A DNA stretch of 7,812 nt from Candidatus Saccharimonadota bacterium (lineage in GTDB: Bacteria > Patescibacteriota > Saccharimonadia > Saccharimonadales > UBA4665), in assembly GCA_029288335.1 (NCBI GenBank), contig JARIHJ010000052.1:1-7812 (forward strand). The letters run 5' to 3'. The notes beneath the pieces were generated by a model. It worked only from the letters and a program-made list of their open reading frames with translations. It was not told the origin of the DNA and did not search any database. Shown piece by piece: positions 1 through 6,246 of the stretch. Position 1 is the first letter of the stretch. Every line of letters begins with the position of its first letter. The position numbers and the translations under genes were made by a program.

Positions 1-575
1 GGCAGCGGCTGGCGACTGGTTGCCAGCAATTCCTTGCCTCGCAATAGCGTCCTGCTAGTAATTTTTTCAGCTTGCCAATACCAGCCAGTAACCAAGCCAT
101 AACGGCTAGGATGACTAGCTAGTTTGAGGGTTAGCTGCCTGTCAGTATCATTGGCGGCTAAGGCTTCAACTAGACAGCGACCAGCGCTAGCCAGCGCTGC
201 GGCTAATGCTTTTTGATTCACTAGGGCTGGCAAGTTGTTGGAGCTTTGATCGAGCTCTATTTTTACACCATAAGTTTTGGCTAACGGCGCTAGTTCATTA
301 GCAGCTTCACTCATTACCCTAGTAATTGCTAGCGGCTCGAGCGCTAACATCCCTTCGTCCAAGTTCGCCAATTGGAGTGCTAGCGCGTAATGATCAACTA
401 GCGCTAGCGCCGATTCAGTACTAAACCTGACACCAGTAAGACCACTGGTATCGCTAGTCAGTTCAGCTAATTCCAGGCTCTTTACAGCTAATTCTAGCGG
501 CGTTTTTAGCTCTTCGGCTACGAGCGCCAACAAGCGCTGCGGTAACTTGTCGTTTTGGTTTTGCTCTATTGCCAC
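1..575 (-). CDS. Histidine-kinase-like protein with degenerate H-box (partial, runs off left edge)
   Basis: My own translation gives 191 residues from a GTG start at 575; the C-terminus lies beyond base 1. A TAA stop at 590-588 is in frame just upstream and no other usual start lies between, so the GTG is well supported. AAAAGG at 589-584, eight bases before it, can serve as Shine-Dalgarno. Residues 15-36 resemble the HisKA dimerisation helix, with EELKTPLELA aligning to the family motif SHELRTPL. The phospho-accepting His is replaced by Glu21. Residues about 60-75 (LVDHYALALQLANLDEG) resemble the second helix. Residues 115-141 sit where the ATP-binding N-box should be but lack its paired Asn residues. 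There is no signal peptide, membrane segment or sensor domain before the H-box, so the protein is probably cytosolic. It could be a pseudokinase or phosphotransfer partner of a two-component system. The neighbour beyond the edge is unknown. Family assignment is moderate; catalytic inactivity is inferred. Confidence 0.6.
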   Translation of the reverse strand, partial: MAIEQNQNDKLPQRLLALVAEELKTPLELAVKSLELAELTSDTSGLTGVRFSTESALALVDHYALALQLANLDEGMLALEPLAITRVMSEAANELAPLAKTYGVKIELDQSSNNLPALVNQKALAAALASAGRCLVEALAANDTDRQLTLKLASHPSRYGLVTGWYWQAEKITSRTLLRGKELLATSRQPL

Positions 576-605
576 CTTTTTGACCTTTTAAGACCTATAC
601 TAGCA

Positions 606-611
606 ATTGTA
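606..611 (-). promoter_or_regulatory. Candidate -10 box TACAAT for the kinase-like gene
   Basis: TACAAT on the minus strand (5 of 6 to TATAAT) would start transcription near 599, leaving about 23 bases of leader that include the AAAAGG Shine-Dalgarno. No good -35 box is visible 16-18 bases upstream, so this is tentative. The 87-base gap 576-662 holds no convincing terminator for the preceding gene. Confidence 0.25.
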
Positions 612-662
612 CGCCAAATGACCGTACGAGAAAGTGCTTATGCTTGGCCTTAAGCTAGTTTT

Positions 663-1325
663 TTAAGGGCTGAAGCTGAAGTTTGGCAGAATGAGATTGT
701 TAAAGTCATTTAGAAATTGATTGGAATCGGTATAGAGCTCAAAAGTCGTATTGCGCAGCGGCAAAATTATCATCTCGCCTTGCTTGTTGTTCTCGATCTG
801 GCCGGTAACCACCACACCGATGACGCCCTTAATATTCTTGGGCTGGTATGGACTAATGCTTACTGTGCTTGATTGGACCTGCTGCTGATATTGCTGCAAA
901 ACTTGATCGTAAGTAGTATCGACAACTTGGAAGCGCAGAGGGTAAGAATTGGTGCCCGTATCAGCTGGTACAAAACCGGGGTTACCATAACCATCAACTG
1001 AAGTATTGTTAGTGCCAGTAGTATCTACATATAGGCTCCACGTTTTGGGATATTGGATCTTGATACTGCCGTAGTCAGACGGGCCGGTATAAGTAGCTAG
1101 TGGCAGCTTGGACTCCTCGGCGAAGTTTTTGGTATCGATTTGCTGTTGGCTCTGGACAGCGGCTTGGACGTGCTGAGCCACGATCTGATCAGTTTGTGTT
1201 TTGTATTTTTGCTCTTGTTTATAGGCTGAAAAGCCAAAAGCTACCGCCACAATCAGCAAAATAACCGCCAAAACCAGGGGGATAAGCAAGATGTTCAACG
1301 CGCCTTTTTGTCCTAGCTTCTTCAT
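663..1325 (-). CDS. Single-pass membrane-anchored surface protein with PsbP-like extracellular region (hypothetical)
   Basis: This encodes 220 aa. Residues 1-8 are basic (MKKLGQKG) and are followed by one strong hydrophobic segment at about 9-33. There is no lipobox Cys, so the segment probably stays as an N-terminal anchor with the rest outside the cell. Residues 35-65 are polar and rich in Gln, probably helical (stalk-like). Residues about 78-220 look like a small beta-rich domain; GSIKIQYPKTWSLYV resembles the YP-x-x-W strand typical of PsbP-like folds. The region around 103-128 is rich in Gly, Thr and Asn. The QKGALNILLIPLVLAVILL start also recalls the hydrophobic N-termini of pilin-like proteins, but there is no clear prepilin cleavage motif. 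ATG at 1325 is preceded by a promoter rather than a Shine-Dalgarno. The gene lies 34 bases after the methyltransferase and may be transcribed both with it and alone. Function unknown; topology is the secure part. Confidence 0.75.
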   Translation of the reverse strand: MKKLGQKGALNILLIPLVLAVILLIVAVAFGFSAYKQEQKYKTQTDQIVAQHVQAAVQSQQQIDTKNFAEESKLPLATYTGPSDYGSIKIQYPKTWSLYVDTTGTNNTSVDGYGNPGFVPADTGTNSYPLRFQVVDTTYDQVLQQYQQQVQSSTVSISPYQPKNIKGVIGVVVTGQIENNKQGEMIILPLRNTTFELYTDSNQFLNDFNNLILPNFSFSP

Positions 1326-1334
1326 CTTGAATTA

Positions 1335-1363
1335 ATCTTAACCATTAGCGTGATATTTATCAA
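1335..1363 (-). promoter_or_regulatory. Promoter TTGATA-17-TAAGAT before the surface-protein gene
   Basis: On the minus strand, TTGATA (1363-1358; 5 of 6 to the -35 consensus) is separated by 17 bases from TAAGAT (1340-1335; 4 of 6 to TATAAT). Predicted start near 1328 leaves about three bases before the ATG at 1325, so the mRNA would be nearly leaderless. The -35 box overlaps the last codons of the upstream methyltransferase gene. Confidence 0.5.
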
Positions 1364-1845
1364 TAGTCGTAGACGAACAGGCCTTCGCTGGTAGTTGCCG
1401 GCTTTTTGCCTGGAATCTGGAACGTAAAACTGACTAGCCGGACAGGCTTTTTGGCCCTAGCGACTACTAATTCATCGACTTTTGGCATAATCCTGGCCAG
1501 GCCGAAGATAAAAATTGCGTCAGCCTCCGGCCAATCGGTGGTTAGAAAATTCTGCCAATGGATTTTGACCAGTTTGCGGTAGCGCCAAGTTGTAATTTTA
1601 GAGAATACCACTAATAGCGGATTCAGTTCATAGCCAACTACTTGGAAGCCGCGCTTAGCCGCCGCCCTCATTACGCGGCCATCGCCGCTACCAAGTTCTA
1701 GCAGCGTCTGGCCTGGTTTTAGCTGGGCCAAATCCAGAGCTAGCTTGATTTGTTTCTTAAGTGTTGGCAGATACGGTGCTCCAAAGATTAACACGCCCCC
1801 AAAACTAATAACTACCACGGCCACGAAAAGCCAGAGCCAGGCCAC
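1360..1845 (-). CDS. Small membrane-anchored class I SAM-dependent methyltransferase
   Basis: This encodes 161 aa. Residues 2-22 form one hydrophobic segment, followed by GAPYLPT (22-28), a motif I associate with small methyltransferases of this type. A Rossmann core follows: motif I LLELGSGDGRV (48-58) binds S-adenosylmethionine and Glu73 in GYELNP is the acidic residue that contacts the ribose. DAIFIFGLARI (109-119) is the next strand. The protein is shorter than usual class I enzymes and lacks most of the C-terminal substrate region, so the substrate cannot be named. The start is GTG at 1845 and shares its first base with the xseB stop (TAGTG), implying translational coupling; a run of six G at 1854-1849 is the only Shine-Dalgarno-like element. 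It ends with TGA. Catalytic face is presumably cytosolic next to the membrane. The fold call is firm; the role is unknown. Confidence 0.85.
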   Translation of the reverse strand: MAWLWLFVAVVVISFGGVLIFGAPYLPTLKKQIKLALDLAQLKPGQTLLELGSGDGRVMRAAAKRGFQVVGYELNPLLVVFSKITTWRYRKLVKIHWQNFLTTDWPEADAIFIFGLARIMPKVDELVVARAKKPVRLVSFTFQIPGKKPATTSEGLFVYDY

Positions 1846-2039
1846 TAGCCCCCCGCTTTGAGCTTAGTAATTTTATTCTCAGCGCTAGCTAGCTTAGCTT
1901 CTAGCTGCTTCGTAATCGCTAATCCGGACTCGTATAATTTGACAGCCTCCTCAGCGTCGAGTTCGCTCGCCTGGAGCTTTAGCAGAATTTCATCCAGTTC
2001 AGCCTGTAATTCCTGATAAGTTTTATCCGATTTTGGCAT
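1845..2039 (-). CDS. xseB: Exodeoxyribonuclease VII small subunit
   Basis: This encodes 64 aa from the ATG at 2039. It shows the XseB pattern: YQELQAELDEILLKL (residues 8-22), then a second helix ELDAEEAVKLYESGL (27-41) and a long basic helix ending KITKLKAGG. XseB forms small helical hairpins, several of which bind the C-terminal helical region of XseA to make exonuclease VII, which degrades single-stranded DNA to oligonucleotides in repair. The ATG is chosen because GGAG (2050-2047) lies seven bases upstream and because it begins just before the conserved region. A GTG at 2060 would add seven residues (LEWSKS-like) not expected in the family. The gene overlaps the end of xseA by 17 bases and its stop overlaps the methyltransferase start. 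Length is usual for the family. Confidence 0.93.
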   Translation of the reverse strand: MPKSDKTYQELQAELDEILLKLQASELDAEEAVKLYESGLAITKQLEAKLASAENKITKLKAGG

Positions 2040-3150
2040 TGATTTGCTCCACTCTAGCACCTAATTTGGCATCGCTAATTTCTACCGATATTTTAGCATT
2101 TTTACTAACGTCGGCGGCGCGGCGAACCAGCTGGCCGCTAGCACTTCGCACCAGCGCATAGCCACGTGCTAACGGCAAGCTCGGATCTAATGCCGTTAAT
2201 AATTGCCGCTGTCCAGATAGCTTGCTAGCGCTTGCGGCTAACGCGTTGTTAACGGCTAACGTCAATTGGTCAGTAGTCAGCTTCAGCTTTTGGCGACTAG
2301 CTGTTAGTTGTTGGCTGGCCAGATCGGTTAGCTGTTTTATGGCCAAAACTAGTGACTTAGCAATCTCTTTCTTGTCCGGCACTAATAACTCCGCAGCGTT
2401 AGATGGCGTGCTAGCGCGGACGTCAGCGGCTAGCTCAGCTAGCGATACATCGATTTCGTGTCCGACAGCTACCAATGTCGGAATTCGGCTGGCAGCAACG
2501 GCGCGCACCACCTTTTCATCATTAAACGCGGCTAGATCCTCAGGGCTACCACCACCCCTAGTAATTACTAATACCTCTGGTGGCACAGCTAACATATTAA
2601 ATTTAGTAATTGCTTCGACAATTTGGCCACTAGCCGCCTCACCTTGAACCTGCACGTCGGCTAGAGTAATTGTCAAACCACCCCAACGCGCCTGGATAAT
2701 TTTCATAAAATCGGCGTAAGCCGCTGAGTGTACTGAAGTAATTAAGCCGATATTAGCCGGCGGATATGGCAGAAATCGCTTGCGCTCAGGGGCAAACAAG
2801 CCTTCTTTGGCTAGTTTCGCCTCGAGTAAATCCGCAGCTTTTTTTATGCTGCCATCGCCAGTCGGTTGAATACTAAAAACGTTCAAACTGAAGCCGTAGC
2901 GTGGGTGCAAGCGCGGTGTCCCACGAACTTTTAGCAGCATTCCATTCTCTAAGGGCCCTGGTAATTGATAAACCGTGCCGAAGCATTTTAGAACCGATTC
3001 TTCATCTTTGAGGTCAAAATATAGCCATTTGCCCTGGGCCACGCGCAAGTTGGCTAGCTCGCCTATAACTACAACGCTGTTATAGGCGTATTCTAGGGTC
3101 TGGTTTACTAAGGCCACAAACTCGCTAACGCTCAGCTCTAGAGACGGCAT
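2023..3150 (-). CDS. xseA: Exodeoxyribonuclease VII large subunit
   Basis: This encodes 375 aa, the catalytic subunit of exonuclease VII, a metal-independent nuclease of single-stranded DNA. An N-terminal OB fold (about 5-98) binds DNA: VSEFVALVNQTLE, VVVIGELANL and GKWLYFDLKD match the family pattern. The catalytic domain (about 105-258) has PANIGLITSVHSAAYADF (131-148), TRGGGSPEDLAAFNDE (198-212), AVGHEIDVSL (228-237) and ADVRASTPSNAAEL (242-255). The usual GHETDV is GHEIDV here and the usual RAPTPS is RASTPS, both mild changes. The helical XseB-binding region (about 258-325) is shorter than in E. coli XseA (about 456 aa in total), and the tail has LARGYALV (327-334). The ATG at 3150 overlaps the TGA of the upstream gene (TGATG), with TAAGGAG six bases before; a TTG three bases earlier is in frame but worse placed. 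It is followed by overlapping xseB. Confidence 0.95.
   Translation of the reverse strand: MPSLELSVSEFVALVNQTLEYAYNSVVVIGELANLRVAQGKWLYFDLKDEESVLKCFGTVYQLPGPLENGMLLKVRGTPRLHPRYGFSLNVFSIQPTGDGSIKKAADLLEAKLAKEGLFAPERKRFLPYPPANIGLITSVHSAAYADFMKIIQARWGGLTITLADVQVQGEAASGQIVEAITKFNMLAVPPEVLVITRGGGSPEDLAAFNDEKVVRAVAASRIPTLVAVGHEIDVSLAELAADVRASTPSNAAELLVPDKKEIAKSLVLAIKQLTDLASQQLTASRQKLKLTTDQLTLAVNNALAASASKLSGQRQLLTALDPSLPLARGYALVRSASGQLVRRAADVSKNAKISVEISDAKLGARVEQINAKIG
2047..2050 (-). promoter_or_regulatory. Ribosome binding site of xseB (GGAG)
   Basis: GGAG lies seven bases before the ATG at 2039, inside the end of xseA. It decides the start in favour of 2039 rather than the GTG at 2060. Confidence 0.7.
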
Positions 3151-4217
3151 CAACTACTCCTTAAGCTTCGGTGATAAAGATAATACCCAGGTGGCAGCTG
3201 GATTAACGTGTTTAATATCCGGTACATCACCACCGCCGGCAGACTAACGGCCGCCGGCACACCGGTTATGACCAGCACAGCCGTCATCAAGGCCTCATAG
3301 ACGCCGACACCGCCAGGTAGAACCGAGATCAGGCCCGCGAAGTTGGCAACAGCGTAAGCTAAAATTATCGCACCCGGATTAACGGCGTGGCCAAACGCCA
3401 GAAATACCGCATAAAGCGCCGCTACTTCAACCAAGTTCATATAAATCGCCTGCCAAAACGACCGCTGTAGCTGACCTAGGTGCGACTGAAACTTAAGGTA
3501 GCTGCCGTGAAGTTCGTCGAGCGAGCTGTGTAAGCGCTCGATATTAATCTGATAATGAGCCAAGAACGGTATTAGTCGAATTAACCAATTTATAACTGAC
3601 ACTGCAATTTTAGTTACAGCATCTATCCGCTTCCGACTGCCCACTACGAATATGAATAAAAACGTGCCGACAACGACAAGTGTCGATAGCGCCGCCGCGA
3701 ATAAAATCGTCAAATTATTAGCGTGCCCACCCGCCGCCAGAACGAACAAACCAACGATTAAAATCAGCTCGAACGAAATCCAGGTCATAAACAACTTCAC
3801 AATTTGAATCAAGACCGCGCGGCTGGCCGCCAATCCTTCACTGCGCAAACGCACGCCAAAATACGAAATACCACTAACCCCGCCGCTTGGAAAGACTTGA
3901 TTGACGAAATTAAGCTCCAGCGACAATTTGAACGAAAACCAATAGTGCAACTTGTCGCCCACCACGCCAAACAACGAGCGATAAAGCCGTGCCTGCGCAT
4001 CATAATTAGCAAATTCTATCGGCACTAGCGCCACCAGCGCCCAAGCGTGCACCTTAAACAAATTCTGAAATGTGGTTACCAGCTGGCCGCGAATCACCAC
4101 CGCCAGTGCCAATAGCGCCCCTACAGTCGCCACGCTAACTATCAACCGCCAATTATGCGTCCACGGTTTACGCTCCGTCTGAGCCTCATCCGACTTGTGT
4201 TCGCTCTCAGATGCCAT
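3150..4217 (-). CDS. UPF0104 / lysylphosphatidylglycerol synthase transmembrane-domain (flippase-like) protein
   Basis: This encodes 355 aa with a charged cytosolic N-terminus (1-22) and about eight hydrophobic segments (near 24-42, 57-70, 92-107, 132-163, 168-193, 255-277, 280-300 and 305-345). Family motifs are NQVFPSGGVSG (106-116) and LPGGVGVYEALM (300-311), placed as in the integral-membrane domain of MprF and AglD-like proteins. In MprF this domain moves lipids across the membrane, while lipid aminoacylation is done by a separate soluble domain. No such domain is present here, so a lipid or polyprenyl-lipid flipping or binding role is inferred and synthase activity should not be assumed. 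Between the halves lies a polar helical stretch (about 221-252). The ATG at 4217 is the first gene of the operon with xseA, and its TGA overlaps the xseA ATG. A perfect TATAAT ends eight bases before the ATG and no Shine-Dalgarno is visible, so the message is probably leaderless. Confidence 0.85.
   Translation of the reverse strand: MASESEHKSDEAQTERKPWTHNWRLIVSVATVGALLALAVVIRGQLVTTFQNLFKVHAWALVALVPIEFANYDAQARLYRSLFGVVGDKLHYWFSFKLSLELNFVNQVFPSGGVSGISYFGVRLRSEGLAASRAVLIQIVKLFMTWISFELILIVGLFVLAAGGHANNLTILFAAALSTLVVVGTFLFIFVVGSRKRIDAVTKIAVSVINWLIRLIPFLAHYQINIERLHSSLDELHGSYLKFQSHLGQLQRSFWQAIYMNLVEVAALYAVFLAFGHAVNPGAIILAYAVANFAGLISVLPGGVGVYEALMTAVLVITGVPAAVSLPAVVMYRILNTLIQLPPGYYLYHRSLRSS
3157..3163 (-). 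promoter_or_regulatory. Ribosome binding site of xseA (TAAGGAG)
   Basis: A near-perfect Shine-Dalgarno TAAGGAG, six bases before the ATG at 3150 and inside the end of the upstream membrane-protein gene. It is the strongest such site in the window and supports ATG over the TTG at 3153. Confidence 0.8.
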
Positions 4218-4224
4218 CCAGCCA

Positions 4225-4230
4225 ATTATA
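4225..4230 (-). promoter_or_regulatory. Perfect -10 box TATAAT for the leftward membrane protein-xseAB operon
   Basis: TATAAT on the minus strand predicts transcription starting at about 4218, one base before the ATG at 4217: a leaderless message. No good -35 lies 16-18 bases upstream; TCGACC (4250-4245) is closest but the spacer is only 14. The G two bases before the hexamer gives a partial extended -10. It faces the rightward promoter within the same 64-base gap. Confidence 0.55.
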
Positions 4231-4262
4231 CCGAAAAAGCTTCCGGTCGATATACTTACCGC

Positions 4263-4280
4263 TATACTTATACTTATACT
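4263..4280 (+). repeat. Triple tandem TATACT hexamer, rightward promoter of the methylase-rpmA operon
   Basis: TATACT occurs three times head to tail (4263-4268, 4269-4274, 4275-4280), with a fourth copy at 4251-4256 in the same 6-base register. TATACT matches 5 of 6 bases of TATAAT. The middle copy would start transcription near 4281, one base before the ATG at 4282; the first copy would start near 4275. No -35 box is clear. There is no Shine-Dalgarno before the ATG. Copy number could vary by replication slippage and alter promoter strength or spacing. Confidence 0.6.
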
Positions 4281-4281
4281 A

Positions 4282-5553
4282 ATGGAAATAACCGATCAAA
4301 CCCTGTTGGTACTTGGCCGACAGCCAGTACTCGGGCTAGCCGAACTCGAAAGTCTATATGGCGTCAGTAACTTACAGCCAATTGGCGCCAATACAGTGCT
4401 AGTTAAGCTAATGCCCTGCTCGGTCGATTTTAGCCGGCTTGGCGGCAGCGTCAAGCTTTGTAAAATTCTAGCGACACTAGGAACGACTAACTGGGATGAA
4501 ATAATTAAATTCCTAGCTAGTGTCGCACCAGCTCAAACTGGCAAAATGCCGGCCGGAAAAATGCACCTCGGCCTTTCGGCGCTAGGTTTTAAAATTTCAC
4601 CCGCCAAAATTAACGCCGGCGGCTTGAGCTTAAAGAAAGCCATCGCTGCTAGCGGTCGCAGCGTTCGACTAGTTCCGAATAAGACTAACGAATTAAACGC
4701 CGCCAGCGTGATTCACAACAAATTACTAACCGAAAATGGTTGGGAACTAGTGATTGTACGTGACGGCGCTAGCACGATTATCGCCCAGAGTTTATTCATC
4801 CAGGACATCGCTAGCTACACCTTGCGTGACCGCGGCCGACCCAAGCGTGATGCCCGTGTTGGTATGCTGCCACCAAAGCTGGCCCAGATTATTATTAACC
4901 TCGCCAGCGGTCTCGACGAAATGTCCAGTATGAATATTGGCGAAGATTCGAAAGTCTGCCTATCAGATAGCGAAAACGCCGAGCTAAAGCTCAAGCGGGC
5001 CAAAAAAACCGTGCTGGACCCCTTCTGCGGCACTGGCGTGATCCTTCAAGAGGCTTGGATTATGGGCTTCACCGTAAGTGGTACGGATGTAGATGAAAGA
5101 ATGGTTGAATATTCCCGCATAAATGTAATGGAGTGGGCCAGCGAAAAGTCCCACCACGGAGGCAGTATCTCCATCCAACAAGGTGATGCCACTAATTACC
5201 AGTGGGGTTCTAGAAGAAATTACTTCGTCGCTAGCGAAACGTACCTGGGACGACCGTTCACGCACGAGCCAAACGCGGAAATCCTCGCAAAAACTGCTAG
5301 CGAATGTAATTTGATTATCAAAAAATTCTTGACTAACATCCACGGCCAGCTGTCTAGTGGTACTAGATTATGCCTAGCCATCCCCGCTTGGCAGATTAGC
5401 CTAGGTAAATTTAAGCATCTGCCAGTGGTTGACCAGATAAGCGATTTAGGCTACAATCGGTTAGGTTTTAAGCACGCTGGCAATGAGGATTTGATCTACT
5501 TTCGACCAGACCAAATCGTCGCCCGCGAGCTACTAGTATTAACGAGGAAATAA
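4282..5553 (+). CDS. TRM11-like RNA methyltransferase (THUMP-like domain plus UPF0020 methylase)
   Basis: This encodes 423 aa. The N-terminal part (about 1-180) looks like the ferredoxin-like plus THUMP module that holds tRNA; SGRSVRLVPNK (124-134) and the GWELVIV strand (153-159) are typical. A linker with RDRGRPKRD and VGMLPPKLAQIIINLA (182-208) precedes the Rossmann methylase. SAM motif I is VLDPFCGTGVI (244-254), with acidic GTDVDERMV (267-275). The position of the catalytic DPPY motif reads SETYLG (318-323), so Asp and both Pro are missing. The tail EDLIYFRPDQIVARELLVL (402-420) is family-like. Relatives methylate N2 of tRNA guanosine; the altered motif makes the exact reaction uncertain. 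Residues 210-243 look like an extra acidic insertion before motif I. The start at ATG 4282 is chosen because an earlier in-frame ATG at 4195 would put both promoters inside the gene. rpmA follows one base after the stop. Confidence 0.88.
   Translation: MEITDQTLLVLGRQPVLGLAELESLYGVSNLQPIGANTVLVKLMPCSVDFSRLGGSVKLCKILATLGTTNWDEIIKFLASVAPAQTGKMPAGKMHLGLSALGFKISPAKINAGGLSLKKAIAASGRSVRLVPNKTNELNAASVIHNKLLTENGWELVIVRDGASTIIAQSLFIQDIASYTLRDRGRPKRDARVGMLPPKLAQIIINLASGLDEMSSMNIGEDSKVCLSDSENAELKLKRAKKTVLDPFCGTGVILQEAWIMGFTVSGTDVDERMVEYSRINVMEWASEKSHHGGSISIQQGDATNYQWGSRRNYFVASETYLGRPFTHEPNAEILAKTASECNLIIKKFLTNIHGQLSSGTRLCLAIPAWQISLGKFKHLPVVDQISDLGYNRLGFKHAGNEDLIYFRPDQIVARELLVLTRK
5544..5548 (+). promoter_or_regulatory. 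Ribosome binding site of rpmA (GAGGA)
   Basis: GAGGA lies six bases before the ATG at 5555, within the last codons of the methylase gene. It supports co-transcription and coupled translation of the two genes. Confidence 0.7.
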
Positions 5554-5554
5554 T

Positions 5555-5827
5555 ATGTCTCACGTCAAAGCCGGCGGTACCGCCAAAAATATTCACGATT
5601 CACCAGGGCAAAGGCTGGGCGTCAAGAAGTTCGGCGGCGAGCAAGTCGCCAAAGGCGAAGTTATTGTTCGGCAAGTAGGAATGACCAAGCGCGCTGGCGC
5701 CGGCACATTTTTATCCCGCAACTTCACGATTCACGCCGCCAAGGATGGCATCGTCCAGTTCAAGTCTAAAAAAGTCCGCCGTTTCTCCGGCCGCACTGTC
5801 CCCCGCACCGAAGTAACCGTCGAATAA
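5555..5827 (+). CDS. rpmA: 50S ribosomal protein L27
   Basis: This encodes 90 aa. It is a component of the large ribosomal subunit whose N-terminal tail reaches the peptidyl transferase centre. The conserved start SHVKAGGTAKN corresponds to AHKKAGGSTRN in E. coli; the third residue of the mature tail is Val rather than Lys. RLGVKKFGGEQVAKGEVIVRQ (20-40) and the AKDGIVQF strand (62-69) are diagnostic. There is no N-terminal extension of the kind cleaved in Firmicutes, so only the initiator Met needs removal. The C-terminus is basic (KSKKVRRFSGR, about 70-80). rplU (L21), the usual partner immediately upstream of rpmA, is replaced here by the RNA methylase gene. The 52-base gap downstream (5828-5879), towards a convergent gene, shows no stem with a U-run that would be a clear terminator. 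Confidence 0.97.
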   Translation: MSHVKAGGTAKNIHDSPGQRLGVKKFGGEQVAKGEVIVRQVGMTKRAGAGTFLSRNFTIHAAKDGIVQFKSKKVRRFSGRTVPRTEVTVE

Positions 5828-5879
5828 ATAAAGCTCTCAAGCTACCCATAAAACTAAGTAATAGGCGCCTGATTCTTGC

Positions 5880-6221
5880 CTAACGATCGGCAACGATTCC
5901 AAGCTCGCGGCGGATTTGCCTCATCTCTTCGGGACTTCTGCGCCGTTCAACTTCTGGCGCGATATATGGCACTTCGCCAGATGGTTGGAATGCTGGTGTA
6001 GATTCAGTCTTTCTTATCGCGCTTGCGCTAGGCACAGAGGTCGGCGGCAAGCCAAAGCTTGCTTTAACAGCATTAAATGCTGCTAGCTGCGCCGGGTTGT
6101 GAACATTGATGGCATCTGCACTCGGTTTGCTAGCTTCTAGCTCGGCTGACGTCGGAACGTGGTCTATAATTCCTTCTTTAAACTCTGTTGAAGATTGATG
6201 TAGAAGATTGGGGTTGATCAT
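5880..6221 (-). CDS. Short hypothetical protein, probably disordered
   Basis: This encodes 113 aa from the ATG at 6221 (MINPNLLHQ). I do not recognise it. It has no signal peptide or membrane segment. Residues 22-90 are rich in Pro, Ser and Ala (LPPTSVPSASA, STPAFQPSGEVP) and look disordered. A short amphipathic helix (NPAQLAAFNAVKASFG, 42-57) and a charged C-terminal helix (ERRRSPEEMRQIRRELG, 92-108) are the only likely structured parts. An in-frame ATG at 6275 would add 18 residues but lies inside a good promoter, so 6221 is preferred. No Shine-Dalgarno is visible; the leader is A-rich. The gene is convergent with rpmA. It could be an adaptor or a binding partner of the other two unknown proteins, but nothing in the sequence shows that. 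Confidence 0.6.
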   Translation of the reverse strand: MINPNLLHQSSTEFKEGIIDHVPTSAELEASKPSADAINVHNPAQLAAFNAVKASFGLPPTSVPSASAIRKTESTPAFQPSGEVPYIAPEVERRRSPEEMRQIRRELGIVADR

Positions 6222-6246
6222 TTTTATTTTGTTAGGTACTAGCTGA

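Noticed and set aside
2040..2060. GTG start for xseB seven codons upstream
   Set aside because: The GGAG Shine-Dalgarno lies within this stretch and fits the ATG at 2039; the added residues are not family-like.
2222..2647. Plus-strand open frame of 141 codons inside xseA
   Set aside because: It is antisense to a clear xseA coding region, and its Ser/Ala/Thr-rich product looks like a shadow of the real gene.
3804..4028. Plus- and minus-strand open frames within the membrane-protein gene
   Set aside because: The minus frame of the UPF0104 protein is continuous with family motifs, so the others are shadows.
4195..4281. Upstream in-frame ATG that would extend the methylase by 29 residues
   Set aside because: The extension overlaps the start of the divergent gene, covers both promoters and encodes a repeat-derived string (Ile-Leu repeats from TATACT). 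Family-like sequence begins at the ATG at 4282.
4984..5343. Minus-strand open frame of 119 codons inside the methylase gene
   Set aside because: It overlaps SAM motif I of the methylase on the opposite strand and shows no recognisable domain.
5863..5870. AGGCGCCT palindrome between convergent genes
   Set aside because: Only eight bases with no loop and no T-run on either side; it cannot be called a terminator.
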